Shown here piece by piece: positions 35,433 through 43,963 of a stretch of 64,000 nucleotides of DNA. Origin of the DNA: Collinsella sp. (lineage in GTDB: Bacteria > Actinomycetota > Coriobacteriia > Coriobacteriales > Coriobacteriaceae); contig DXMA01000008.1 of the NCBI GenBank assembly GCA_019414445.1, positions 1-64,000 on the forward strand, in the 5' to 3' direction. The number at the start of each line of letters is the position of its first letter. Positions within the stretch are counted from its first letter, which is position 1. A program made the position numbers and the translations under genes. The notes below the pieces were generated by a model, which was not told where the DNA came from, searched no databases, and saw only the letters and a program-made list of their open reading frames with translations.

Positions 35433-38180
35433 ATGTCTGACAAGCGCCGCACTTTTGCCGTTATCGACGGCAACTCGCTCATGCACCGCGCCTTTCACGC
35501 CGTGCCGCCGACCATGAACGCGCCGGACGGTCGCCCCACCAACGCGATCTTTGGCTTTCTGAACATGTTTCTTAAGATGATCGATGCCTTTAACCCCGAC
35601 GGTGTGGTCGTGGCGTTTGACAAGGGTAAGCCGCGCGTGCGCATGGAGATGCTGCCGCAGTATAAGGCGCAACGCCCGCCCATGGACCCCGATCTGCATG
35701 CGCAGTTCCCTATGATTAAGGAGCTGCTCACCGCGCTCAACGTGCCGATTCTGCAGTCCGAGGGCTGGGAAGGCGACGATATCCTGGGTACTATGGCGCG
35801 CCTGGGCGAGCAGGCCGGCTGTGACATGCTGCTGGTGACCGGTGATCGCGACATGTATCAGCTTGTTACCGAGCACGTCAACGTGGTCTCGACCCGTAAG
35901 GGCCTGTCCGACGTTGCGATTATGACGCCCGAGAGCGTGGATGACTTGTATCACGGCATTACGCCGGCGCTCGTGCCCGACTTTTATGGTCTGAAGGGCG
36001 ACGCGTCCGACAACATCCCCGGCGTGCCGGGCATCGGTCCCAAAAAGGCGAGTGCGCTCATCGCACAGTACGGCAGCTTGGACGAGGTCATCGCGCATGC
36101 CGACGAGGTCAAGGGCAAGATGGGTGAAAACCTGCGTGCACACATCGACGACGCGCTGCTGAGCCGTAAGGTGGCGACCATCCGCACCGATGCGCCCGTT
36201 GAGCTCGATTTTGAGGCGACGTCCTTCCCGGCGTTTTCTGCCGATGAGGTTTCCGCGGCGCTGGGTACGCTTGGTATCACCGCCATGCAGAACCGTTTCT
36301 TGGCGCTGATCGGCGGCGAGGGCGGGGCTGCTGCCTCCAGTGTGTTTGAGATACCTGCTATGGTTCGCGCAGCCGCCGGCGATGCCGACGCGCTTGGTGC
36401 CGTTGCGGCTGAGGTCTCCCGCGCGATTGATGCCGGTGAGTGGGTCGCCGCCGTGGTGGACGACGACAAGGAAGAGGGCGCGCTCTTTGGGCTGACGCGC
36501 ACGCTGTGGTTGGCGACGTCCAAGGGCCTGTTCGCGCTCGAGGAGGGCGACAGCTGTGCGGCGGCTGAGGTTGAGGGCTTCAACTTCGCCCACGGTGTGA
36601 TCGCCGGCGTGCTTGCGCGCCTGTTTATGGAGGGCCGCGTGGCGAGCCCGGATACGAAAGCGCTGCTGCACGAGCTTTCGCCCATCGATTCTTCTGAGCC
36701 CGAGCTCATGGATCCGCTCGCTGCCGATTCCACGCGTATCTTCGATACCGTGGTCGCTGCCTATCTGCTGGATTCCGATCGCTCCGAGTTCGATGAGGCA
36801 TATCTGGCCGATACCTATCTGCAGATGGCGTTGCCTGCGGCGCGCGGTGCAGAGGGTGCTGGTGAGGACGCTCCGGCGCCTGCCGCTCGTACTGCGGCTC
36901 TGACGCTGGCGCTCGTGGCGCCGTTGCGCGAGTGCATGGCCCGTGAGAACGCCGCCAACGTGTTCGATGGCATCGAGATGCCGCTCGTTCCGGTACTTGC
37001 CAAGATGGAGCGCGCGGGCATGCTCGTGGACCCCGACCGCCTGCACAGTCTGTCCGAGGGTCTGGCGACCCAGATCACCGAGGTCGAACGAAGCATTCGC
37101 GACCTTGCCGGTGACGAGACCTTTAACATCGGCAGCCCCATGCAACTTTCGCATGTGCTCTTTGATGTGATGGGCCTTCCGACCAAGGGTCTCAAAAAGA
37201 CCAAGCGCGGTTACTATTCGACCAATGCCAAGGTACTGAGTGATCTTGCCCGTGACCACGAGATTGTTCGTTTGATCTTAGACTGGCGCGAGAAGTCCAA
37301 GATCAAGTCAACCTATCTGGACACGTTGGGCCCGCTGCGCCGCGGTGACGGTCGTGTGCACACCACGTACAACCAGACCATCACCGCGACGGGGCGTCTG
37401 TCTTCGAGCGACCCTAATCTGCAAAACATTCCGACGCGCTCGGAGCTGGGGCGTACCGTCAAGACGGCGTTTTCGGCAGGCGAGGGAAGCGTCTTTTTGG
37501 CGGTGGACTACTCGCAGATCGAGCTGCGTCTGCTGGCACATCTCTCGGGTGACGAGCACTTGGTGCGCGCCTTTAACGAGGGCGAGGACTTCCATGCCGA
37601 GACGGCGGCGCGCGTGTTTGGTGTGCCGGTGTCCGAGGTAACGCCCGACCTGCGCAGTCGCGCCAAGGCCGTGAACTTTGGCATCGTGTATGGCCAGCAG
37701 GCCTACGGCCTGTCGCAGTCGCTGCATATCTCGATGGCCGAGGCGCGCGACATGATCGACCGCTACTACGAGGCCTACCCGGGCGTGCGTACGTTCCTCG
37801 ACAACGTGGTGGCGCGCGCCAAGCAGACGGGCTACGCCGAGACCATGTATGGCCGCAGACGCCATATTCCCGAGCTCAAGGCCAAAAACCCGCAACTCCG
37901 CGGCTTTGGCGAGCGCACGGCCATGAACCATCCCATGCAGGGCACCGCAGCAGACATCATCAAGATCGCCATGGCCCGCGTAAGCCGTCGCCTGGAAGAA
38001 GAAGGCTTTGCCGCCCACATGATCCTGCAGGTACACGACGAACTGGACTTTGAGTGCCCCGTCGACGAAGTCGAGCGCCTCACCGCCATGGTCCGCGACG
38101 TCATGGAGCACGTAGTAGACCTACGCGTACCCCTCATCGCCGAAGCCAGCACCGGCATAACCTGGGCCGACGCCAAATAG
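35433..38180 (+). CDS. polA: DNA polymerase I
   Basis: Family A polymerase of 915 residues. The N-terminal 5'-3' exonuclease (1-290) is intact: VIDGNSLMHRAFHA, GDDILGTMA, VTGDRDMYQLV and GVPGIGPKKAS. The middle region should hold the proofreading domain, but the canonical DTET motif is not visible (the segment reads WVAAVVDDDKEE). The C-terminal polymerase domain is complete (AVDYSQIELRLLAHLSGD, RSRAKAVNFGIVYGQQAYGLS, QVHDELDFE). It serves in repair and Okazaki fragment maturation. ATG 35433 follows GAGG. Confidence 0.96.
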   Translation: MSDKRRTFAVIDGNSLMHRAFHAVPPTMNAPDGRPTNAIFGFLNMFLKMIDAFNPDGVVVAFDKGKPRVRMEMLPQYKAQRPPMDPDLHAQFPMIKELLTALNVPILQSEGWEGDDILGTMARLGEQAGCDMLLVTGDRDMYQLVTEHVNVVSTRKGLSDVAIMTPESVDDLYHGITPALVPDFYGLKGDASDNIPGVPGIGPKKASALIAQYGSLDEVIAHADEVKGKMGENLRAHIDDALLSRKVATIRTDAPVELDFEATSFPAFSADEVSAALGTLGITAMQNRFLALIGGEGGAAASSVFEIPAMVRAAAGDADALGAVAAEVSRAIDAGEWVAAVVDDDKEEGALFGLTRTLWLATSKGLFALEEGDSCAAAEVEGFNFAHGVIAGVLARLFMEGRVASPDTKALLHELSPIDSSEPELMDPLAADSTRIFDTVVAAYLLDSDRSEFDEAYLADTYLQMALPAARGAEGAGEDAPAPAARTAALTLALVAPLRECMARENAANVFDGIEMPLVPVLAKMERAGMLVDPDRLHSLSEGLATQITEVERSIRDLAGDETFNIGSPMQLSHVLFDVMGLPTKGLKKTKRGYYSTNAKVLSDLARDHEIVRLILDWREKSKIKSTYLDTLGPLRRGDGRVHTTYNQTITATGRLSSSDPNLQNIPTRSELGRTVKTAFSAGEGSVFLAVDYSQIELRLLAHLSGDEHLVRAFNEGEDFHAETAARVFGVPVSEVTPDLRSRAKAVNFGIVYGQQAYGLSQSLHISMAEARDMIDRYYEAYPGVRTFLDNVVARAKQTGYAETMYGRRRHIPELKAKNPQLRGFGERTAMNHPMQGTAADIIKIAMARVSRRLEEEGFAAHMILQVHDELDFECPVDEVERLTAMVRDVMEHVVDLRVPLIAEASTGITWADAK

Positions 38181-38214
38181 GGAAGCAACCACAGTTCCAA
38201 AGTAACCAAAAACA

Positions 38215-38255
38215 GAAGGACGCCCCTTATCAACAAGGAGCGTCCTTCGTTCAAT
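38215..38255 (+). terminator. polA terminator
   Basis: GAAGGACGC at 38215 pairs with GCGTCCTTC ending at 38248, with an inner CCTT/AAGG stem. Only a weak T stretch follows. Confidence 0.75.
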
Positions 38256-38316
38256 TAAATTCAGCCAAAGTATCTAGGCGCCAAGACGCCATCCAGGCGG
38301 CAAGCAAGTCACCGCA

Positions 38317-38445
38317 GGACCTGGCCGGGCGAGGCGGGTAAGTTTTCGTAGATTCCGCACGAGCCGGAAAGCACTTAATGTGCTTTCCGAGCGAGCCCAG
38401 GACCCGACCGAACGAAAAACTTACCCGCCTCGCCCGGCCAGGTCC
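38317..38445. repeat. large inverted repeat with inner hairpin, convergent gap polA/HAD
   Basis: A 33-nt left arm (38317-38349) and a 34-nt right arm (38412-38445) are exact complements apart from one bulged T. Between them CGGAAAGCAC at 38365 pairs with GTGCTTTCCG at 38380 around TTAAT. The whole 129-nt unit could fold into a long rod with an internal branch. It lies between convergent genes 12 nt from the HAD stop. No open frame or T run. Confidence 0.9.
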
Positions 38446-38456
38446 GACGAGCAACG

Positions 38457-39284
38457 TTAACGAGCCGCCAAGATGGCGTCGATGAGCGTCAGTACGCCTC
38501 CGTCGTTGTTGCTCGGAATGCGCCACTTGGCATGCGCGTTCATGTGCTCCTCGGCGTTGTCCACGATAAAGCTGTGACCGACGCGCTCCAGCATGGGGAT
38601 GTCGTTGTACGTATCGCCCACGGCGGCGGCGTCGGCAATATCGATGCCCAGGTGTTCGCACAGGTGCGCGACGCCGGCGCCCTTGTCGACGCCCAGGTTC
38701 ATAAAGTCGATCCACTCGCGCCCGGCGTTGGTGACGTAGAGCTTGTCCGAGAACTCGGGACTATAGGTCTCGCGGAAAGCGGGCTCGGCGTCGTAGCCGG
38801 GGAAGAAGACCGAAATCTTGTTGGACTCGAAATCAATGCCATCAAAGCTGTCGACGTAGTTGATTGTGTTGTAGTAGACGCTGATCTCGTCGTGGTATTG
38901 ATGGTCGCGGGCAAGCACGTAGAACTCGTCGAAGCAGCAAAGGACGGGGACAGCGCGCGGATCCTCCGAGGCACGGCTCAAGACCTGCTGATACAGCTCC
39001 ACGTCAATAGTGCTCTTATAGATATAGCTGCCGCGATAGATCACGCACGCTCCGTTGTCGGGACAAAAGGCGAGGCGGTTCTTGACGCCCTCGAACATCT
39101 CCTCGAGCTTGGGGGCGGGACGTCCGCTGGCGGGGCAGAATACGATGTCGGCGTCGGCGAGCTTGTCTAGGCGCTCATCAAGACCCTGGGGCAGCACGCG
39201 CTCGTCGGTCAGCAGCGTCTTGTCCATGTCGACGGCGAGAATCTTAATGTTTCCGATATTGGCGTCCGATTCGTAAGTTTGCAT
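38457..39284 (-). CDS. Cof-type HAD family hydrolase
   Basis: 275-residue HAD phosphatase with a type IIB cap. Motif I is DMDKTLL (near 19-25), motif II SGRP, motif III lysine in the NLGVDKGAGVAHL segment and motif IV GDTYNDIPML. Such enzymes dephosphorylate sugar phosphates, FMN or PLP; substrate not predictable. AAAGG lies 9 nt before the ATG at 39284. Confidence 0.9.
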   Translation of the reverse strand: MQTYESDANIGNIKILAVDMDKTLLTDERVLPQGLDERLDKLADADIVFCPASGRPAPKLEEMFEGVKNRLAFCPDNGACVIYRGSYIYKSTIDVELYQQVLSRASEDPRAVPVLCCFDEFYVLARDHQYHDEISVYYNTINYVDSFDGIDFESNKISVFFPGYDAEPAFRETYSPEFSDKLYVTNAGREWIDFMNLGVDKGAGVAHLCEHLGIDIADAAAVGDTYNDIPMLERVGHSFIVDNAEEHMNAHAKWRIPSNNDGGVLTLIDAILAAR

Positions 39285-39427
39285 AAAAGCGAGCCTTTCG
39301 TTTCGAGATTGTTTCAGACGTTATAGCCATCAATTCGTAGTCGGGCGTATTTTCGCAGGAACGGAGCGTATTTGCACCACGCTTCACAAAGTAATGAAAA
39401 AACTTTTCAGAAATTTGAATTTGTCGC

Positions 39428-39455
39428 TTGTGCTGCGGGCACTTTAGCGTAATAT
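39428..39455 (+). promoter_or_regulatory. probable promoter of the argG leader
   Basis: TTGTGC at 39428-39433 and TAATAT at 39450-39455 are separated by 16 nt in an AT-rich stretch. Transcription would start near 39462, giving a leader of about 375 nt before argG. Confidence 0.55.
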
Positions 39456-39558
39456 AGCGACCATCGAAAACGGAGACGGAAATACAACCGCTTACCGAAG
39501 AAAAGGTACCGTTTACGATATTAGAATTGCGCCCGGCGATAGGTGAAAGGAGAGGCAG

Positions 39559-39633
39559 ATGCAGTTCGTAAAGATCATCACCACTGCAGATAATGCCATC
39601 CGACGCCAGCGCGCAATTTCCCGACGACGATAG
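39559..39633 (+). CDS. putative arginine leader peptide upstream of argG
   Basis: A 24-codon frame with an excellent ribosome-binding site (AAAGGAG, 6-nt spacer). The last ten residues are RRQRAISRRR: six arginines in ten codons, ending in three consecutive CGA codons before TAG. CGA looks rare in neighbouring genes. The position, size and content match classical amino-acid biosynthetic leader peptides such as those of trp and his operons. It is followed at once by the alternative hairpins at 39626-39697. Role inferred: ribosome stalling when charged tRNA-Arg is scarce. Confidence 0.7.
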   Translation: MQFVKIITTADNAIRRQRAISRRR

Positions 39634-39697
39634 CAATCGTCTCTGTTCGTATGGGGTGAAATGCCCCAACAGAGTCATTTTGAGGTCGTTGGGTTTT
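39626..39697 (+). promoter_or_regulatory. putative argG transcription attenuator
   Basis: Three overlapping hairpins follow or overlap the leader's Arg codons. 1:2 is GACGAT (39626-39631) with ATCGTC (39636-39641). 2:3 is CTCTGTT (39641-39647) with AACAGAG (39668-39674) plus an inner GGGG/CCCC. 3:4 is CCCAAC (39665-39670) with GTTGGG (39688-39693) followed by TTTT. 2:3 and 3:4 are mutually exclusive, so 2:3 acts as antiterminator and 3:4 as terminator. Pairings are seen; the mechanism is inferred. Confidence 0.6.
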
Positions 39698-39838
39698 AGC
39701 ACGATATAAACGCATGTTTCTAGGGCATGCTGTGCTGCTTTTTGCTATTTAACCTGATATTGCACGGTTTTTTGACCTCGAAATGACTTGCAACTGACCG
39801 ATGTTCTAACTAGCTACCAAGGGCGAAAGGAAACAGCC
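39698..39838 (+). other. argG leader, distal part
   Basis: 141 nt between the attenuator and the argG ATG. It is AT-rich, with two T runs (CTTTTTG near 39739 and GGTTTTTTG near 39769) and GCATG/CATGC pairs near 39713-39731. No gene is seen. Confidence 0.4.
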
Positions 39839-41065
39839 ATGAGCAAGGAAAAAGTCGTTCTCGCATATTCCGGTGGTCTTGATACATCCGTATGTGTCAA
39901 GTGGCTCCAGGACGAGAAGAATCTCGATGTCGTTTGCGTCTGCGGCAACGTGGGCCAGGAGGAGACCGGCTTGGATGCCAAGAAGCAGAAGGCGCTTGAC
40001 CTGGGCGTTCTCGATTGCCAGGTGCTCGACCTGCGCGACGAGTTCTCCGATGAGTTCCTGACTAAGGCCATCGCCGCAAACTCCATGTACGAGAACAAGT
40101 ACCCGCTGCTCTCCGCGCTGTCTCGCCCGCTGCTCGCCAAGAAGCTTGTCGAGGTCGCTCACGAGTTTGGCGCGACCTACGTCGCCCACGGCTGCACCGG
40201 CAAGGGTAACGACCAGGTTCGTTTTGAGGCTGCCGTCAAGGCCCTCGACCCCGAGCTTAAGGTTATCGCCCCGGTTCGCGAGTGGGATCTGAAGTGCCGT
40301 CCCGATGAGGTTGCCTATGCTCACGCCCACAACGTGCCGGTTCCCGAGGGCGCCAACGACAACCCCTATTCCATCGACGACAACCTGTGGGGTCGCGCCA
40401 TCGAGTGCGGTCACCTGGAGGATCCCTGGAACGAGCCGCTCGACGACGCCTGGGTTATGACCAAGAACCCCGAGGACACGCCGGACACCCCGACCTACAC
40501 CGAGATTGAGTTTGAGGCGGGCAAGCCCGTCGCCGTCGACGGCAAGAAGATGAAGCTCTCCGAGATCATCATCGCACTCAACAAGATCTCGGGCGACAAC
40601 GGCTTTGGCCGTCTCGACCTGGTCGAGGACCGTCTGGTGGGCCTTAAGAGCCGCGAGTGCTATGAGGTTCCCGGCGCCCTGACGCTCATCACCGCCCACA
40701 AGGCACTCGAGGATATCTGCGTCGAGGGCGACCTGCTCAAGACCAAGATTAAGCTCGAGCAGGATTGGGCCACCGCCGTGTACAACGGCCAGTGGTACAG
40801 CCCGCTCAAAAACGCGCTCGATGCCTTTATGGCCGACACCCAGAAGTTCGTGACCGGCACCGTCCGTCTGAAGTTCTTTAAGGGCAACTGCCATGTCGTC
40901 GGCCGCAAGAGCCCGTTTAGCCTGTATGACTACGGTCTGGCTACCTACGACCGCGACACCACGTTTGACGAGAAGGCCAGCGCCGGCTTTATCGAGATCG
41001 ATACGCTGTCGCTCAAGACGTGGGCAAAGGTCCAGGGCCCCAGCTCTGCTGCCGCCCAGGCCTAG
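39839..41065 (+). CDS. argG: argininosuccinate synthase ArgG
   Basis: ATP-dependent ligation of citrulline and aspartate, the penultimate arginine step. The 408-residue enzyme has the pyrophosphatase loop AYSGGLDTSV near residue 8, HGCTGKGNDQVRFE and DNLWGRAIECGHLEDP. ATG 39839 follows AAAGGAAACAGCC; an earlier in-frame codon at 39788 lacks a site. Its control region is the attenuator at 39559-39697. argH lies downstream after a 526-nt gap. Confidence 0.97.
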   Translation: MSKEKVVLAYSGGLDTSVCVKWLQDEKNLDVVCVCGNVGQEETGLDAKKQKALDLGVLDCQVLDLRDEFSDEFLTKAIAANSMYENKYPLLSALSRPLLAKKLVEVAHEFGATYVAHGCTGKGNDQVRFEAAVKALDPELKVIAPVREWDLKCRPDEVAYAHAHNVPVPEGANDNPYSIDDNLWGRAIECGHLEDPWNEPLDDAWVMTKNPEDTPDTPTYTEIEFEAGKPVAVDGKKMKLSEIIIALNKISGDNGFGRLDLVEDRLVGLKSRECYEVPGALTLITAHKALEDICVEGDLLKTKIKLEQDWATAVYNGQWYSPLKNALDAFMADTQKFVTGTVRLKFFKGNCHVVGRKSPFSLYDYGLATYDRDTTFDEKASAGFIEIDTLSLKTWAKVQGPSSAAAQA

Positions 41066-41302
41066 CGCCTCCTTCCCTTGGTATCCGCGCGGCCCATCCG
41101 CGTGATACATAACGGGCGCACGGGGTCCCTACCTTTCGTTATGCTTGCTGACACTTCTTAACATCGGTGGCCCCTACGTTCCGCCCGCATATATGATGCC
41201 GCGTCTGCGGCTGAGTCCGAGCCCCGCCGGGGTTGTCCGGCGGGGCTCCTTCTATCAATTTGGCGGCTCTGCGCCTATATATATATATGAGGAGTATCCA
41301 TT
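41066..41302. other. argG-argH spacer, first part
   Basis: No gene in these 237 nt. Contents: the hairpin at 41219-41248 and an AT dinucleotide run near 41277-41289 (TATATATATATATG) immediately before the ribosome-binding site of the small frame at 41303. Confidence 0.6.
41219..41254 (+). terminator. GC-rich hairpin between argG and argH
   Basis: Perfect 12-bp stem (41219-41230 with 41237-41248), six-nt loop, then CTTCTATC. Probably the argG terminator, with argH expressed from a promoter downstream. Confidence 0.75.
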
Positions 41303-41473
41303 ATGTTCAATGCTATCGCGCATGCTTTACTTGCCCTCGCACCTGAATTTGATGTTGCAAAGGTCGAGGACGTCCCTATGAGCCTGAAGGCCTGGATCGA
41401 TGGTTCGCAGGGCAACATCCGGAGGGAGACGTTGGGCGCCAAGTGCATGGTGCGTCACTTCTTTGCAAATTAG
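41303..41473 (+). CDS. small frame of unknown function between argG and argH
   Basis: 56-residue frame with GAGGAG 9 nt upstream of its ATG. Its composition is protein-like (LAPEFDVAKVEDVPMSLKAW), with a hydrophobic N-terminus and a basic C-terminus. I recognise no family and it carries only two Arg codons in a row, so it is not an obvious arginine leader. It could be a regulatory upstream frame for argH, 118 nt further on, or a gene remnant. Confidence 0.4.
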   Translation: MFNAIAHALLALAPEFDVAKVEDVPMSLKAWIDGSQGNIRRETLGAKCMVRHFFAN

Positions 41474-41591
41474 ATACATGGCCCCGCGCACGGCAGGGAG
41501 TGTGTAAAACTAGCGGTTGAAAAATCGCTTTAGCGACAGGGCGCATTGCTTTGGGCGTTTGTTTTGGTATTTGATGAAAGGGGACGGTTCC

Positions 41592-43022
41592 ATGGCTCTT
41601 TGGGGCGGTCGTTTTGAGGCGGGCGTGGCCGAGGTCACGCAGGAGTTTGGCGCGTCGCTGCCGGTCGACAAACATCTCTATAAGCAGGATATCGCCGGCT
41701 CTAAGGCACATGCCAAGATGCTGGCGGCCCAGGGCATCATTAGTGCCGAGGACGAGCAGGCGATTGCCGAGGGCCTGACCGGAATCGAACAGGATATCGA
41801 TGCCGGCAACTTCACCTTCGACATCAACGACGAGGACATTCATATGTCCATCGAGAGCGAGCTGACACGTCGCATCGGCGAGGCGGGCAAGCGCCTGCAT
41901 ACCGGGCGTTCGCGCAACGACCAAGTGGCGACCGATACGCGCCTGGGCGTCAAGGCGCTGGCCAAGGAGCTCATGGAGGCAAATCTTGAACTGCGTCATG
42001 TGCTGGTGGATGCGGCTAAAAAGTACGACAAGGTGATTCTGCCGGGCTATACGCACATGCAGCACGCTCAGCCCGTGCTGCTCTCGCATCATCTGCTGGC
42101 GTATTCCTGGATGTTCGCGCGCGACTTTACGCGTCTAAAGGCCGCCTTCGATGCCGCTGATAATTGCCCGTTGGGCGCCGCCGCACTTGCCGGTACGAGC
42201 TATCCGCTCGATCGCCAGATGACGGCTGCCGAGCTTGGCTTTGCGGGCGTGATTCCTAACTCACTCGATGCTGTTTCCGATCGCGATTTCCTGCTCGACC
42301 TGCATTACGCCGGCTCCGTCATGGCGATGCACCTGTCGCGTCTTTCCGAGGAGATCGTGCTGTGGTCGAGCTCCGAATTTGGCTTTATCATGCTTTCAGA
42401 CTCGTACTCCACCGGCTCGTCTATCATGCCGCAGAAGAAGAATCCCGACTTTGCCGAGCTTATCCGCGGCAAGAGCGGCCGTGTGTATGGCAACCTGGTG
42501 CAGCTGCTCGTGACCATGAAGGGCCTGCCGCTTGCTTATAACAAGGACTTGCAGGAGGACAAGGAGGGCGCGCTCGATACCGCTCACACGCTCATGCAGT
42601 GCCTGTCGGTTATGGCCGGAATGATTTCGACTTGGACCGTCAACGAGGACGCCATGGCGCGCGAGTGCGGCGTGGGTCACCTTGCCGCCACCGATGTTGC
42701 CGATTACCTGGCTAAGCGTGGTCTGCCGTTCCGCGAGGCACATGCCGTGGTGGGGCATCTGGTACTGATGTGTGAGAAGCGCGGCTGCAATCTTGAGGAC
42801 CTGCCGTTTGAGGTGTTCCATGAGGCAAGCCCGCTCTTTGAGCGCGACATTACCGAGGCGCTTGACATCCCGTCGATTGTCGCCGCGCGCACGACCGAGG
42901 GCGGCACCGCCCCTGCCGCCGTTGCCGTGCAGCTTGATCGCGCCGAGGCACAGCTCGTGGCTGACGAGGGTGTGTTTGGGTCACTGACTAAGGTCGTCGA
43001 GATGGGCCACGGGGTAAAGTAG
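41592..43022 (+). CDS. argH: argininosuccinate lyase ArgH
   Basis: Cleaves argininosuccinate to arginine and fumarate. The 476-residue fumarase-superfamily enzyme shows MALWGGRFE at the start, HTGRSRNDQVATD, GYTHMQHAQPVLL (catalytic His region) and the signature GSSIMPQKKNPDFAELIRGK with the catalytic Ser. ATG 41592 has AAAGGGGA upstream. A terminator follows at 43075-43100. Confidence 0.97.
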   Translation: MALWGGRFEAGVAEVTQEFGASLPVDKHLYKQDIAGSKAHAKMLAAQGIISAEDEQAIAEGLTGIEQDIDAGNFTFDINDEDIHMSIESELTRRIGEAGKRLHTGRSRNDQVATDTRLGVKALAKELMEANLELRHVLVDAAKKYDKVILPGYTHMQHAQPVLLSHHLLAYSWMFARDFTRLKAAFDAADNCPLGAAALAGTSYPLDRQMTAAELGFAGVIPNSLDAVSDRDFLLDLHYAGSVMAMHLSRLSEEIVLWSSSEFGFIMLSDSYSTGSSIMPQKKNPDFAELIRGKSGRVYGNLVQLLVTMKGLPLAYNKDLQEDKEGALDTAHTLMQCLSVMAGMISTWTVNEDAMARECGVGHLAATDVADYLAKRGLPFREAHAVVGHLVLMCEKRGCNLEDLPFEVFHEASPLFERDITEALDIPSIVAARTTEGGTAPAAVAVQLDRAEAQLVADEGVFGSLTKVVEMGHGVK

Positions 43023-43074
43023 GGATTTGGCTGAAGCCGTTTTGGCCATTTATTGATAAATCGTTTTCACTTTA

Positions 43075-43108
43075 CGGGCGCCTGCTGATGTGGGCGCCCG
43101 TATTTTGT
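43075..43108 (+). terminator. argH terminator
   Basis: Eight-bp GC stem (43075-43082 with 43093-43100) followed by TATTTTG. Confidence 0.8.
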
Positions 43109-43302
43109 TGCTATGGGGGAGGGGCTTGTCGAGAACTTCTGTAGGACCTTTGGGCAGGTTGTGAAGGGGTTACGTTCGCGGGCGGCAACCGACCGCCTGC
43201 TCTGTTCGATGCGGTTGATGGTCGGTCGGATGGTACTCTAATCGGGCTTCGAAACAGAAGTGACACATATGGAGCGCTTTAATAAATTGCAACGTTTCAA
43301 TA

Positions 43303-43343
43303 AACAGCTTTCTGTTTAACTGCAGCTAAAACTCTGTTACGAT
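43303..43343 (+). promoter_or_regulatory. ndk promoter with inverted repeat
   Basis: TTAACT at 43316-43321 and TACGAT at 43338-43343, 16 nt apart, form a candidate promoter about 60 nt upstream of ndk. AAACAG at 43303 and CTGTTT at 43313 form an inverted repeat touching the -35, a possible operator. Confidence 0.45.
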
Positions 43344-43407
43344 GCAGTCCAGGCGGGTGCCGGAATGGGACTTGGGCACGCGCGAACCTACTTGAAAGGC
43401 TACTTTT

Positions 43408-43812
43408 ATGGCTATCGAGAAGACCTTCATCATGATTAAGCCCGACGCCGTGCGCGACCGCAAGATCGGCGAGATCGTTGCTCGCATTGAGCGCAGCGGC
43501 CTTGTCATCGAGCGCATGGAGATGACCACGCTCGAGCGCGCTACCGTCGAGGAGCACTACGCCCATCTGGCCGACAAGCCCTTCTTTGGCGGTCTCTGCG
43601 ACTTTATGACGAGCGGTCCGGTCGTCAAGATGGTCGTTTCCGGTCTCTCCGCTGTTGCTAAGATGCGCACCCTCATGGGCGCTACCAACCCGCTTGAGGC
43701 TGCTCCTGGTACCATCCGCGGCGACTTTGCCGTCGATGTCAACGCCAACGTGATCCACGGCTCCGACTGCCTGGAGAACGCCGAGATTGAGATCAAGCGC
43801 TTCTTTGGCTAA
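43408..43812 (+). CDS. ndk: nucleoside diphosphate kinase
   Basis: Transfers the gamma-phosphate among nucleoside di- and triphosphates by a ping-pong mechanism. The 134-residue protein has the N-terminal TFIMIKPDAV and the active-site histidine in NVIHGSD near residue 114. PGTIRGDFA is also typical. GAAAGG lies upstream of the ATG. Monocistronic: own promoter region and own terminator. Confidence 0.97.
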   Translation: MAIEKTFIMIKPDAVRDRKIGEIVARIERSGLVIERMEMTTLERATVEEHYAHLADKPFFGGLCDFMTSGPVVKMVVSGLSAVAKMRTLMGATNPLEAAPGTIRGDFAVDVNANVIHGSDCLENAEIEIKRFFG

Positions 43813-43850
43813 ACCAGCTTTGACTCCTTAAAGCTGTTAGCGTGTGGCTT

Positions 43851-43887
43851 GGGCGCCGCGGAACTCCATCCGCGGCGCCCTTTTATT
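43851..43887 (+). terminator. ndk terminator
   Basis: Perfect 11-bp stem (43851-43861 with 43870-43880) followed by TTTTATT. Confidence 0.93.
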
Positions 43888-43901
43888 CCAAAATCTATGC
43901 T

Positions 43902-43936
43902 GGGGCCCGCTCGGACATGTGTTCCGAGCGGGCCCC
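43902..43936. repeat. 14-bp GC-rich palindrome before the rpiB end
   Basis: GGGGCCCGCTCGGA at 43902-43915 is exactly complementary to 43923-43936 with a 7-nt loop. It lies in the convergent ndk/rpiB gap, 27 nt past the rpiB stop, without a T run on either strand. Confidence 0.75.
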
Positions 43937-43963
43937 TGCTGTTAGCTTGTGGCACTGAATAGT

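Larger units (their letters stand above)
43023..43407. other. argH-ndk intergenic region
   Basis: 385 nt without a gene. It holds the argH terminator (43075-43108) and the ndk promoter region (43303-43343). Between them, 43110-43300, I see nothing convincing. Confidence 0.6.

Noticed and set aside
35334..37259. A 641-codon minus-strand frame opposite polA
   Set aside because: Shadow of polA; no motif or ribosome-binding site supports it.
39244..39702. A 152-codon minus-strand frame in the argG upstream region
   Set aside because: It overlaps the HAD gene start, begins on GTG without a ribosome-binding site, and runs antisense to the promoter, leader peptide and hairpins, which give a more coherent reading.
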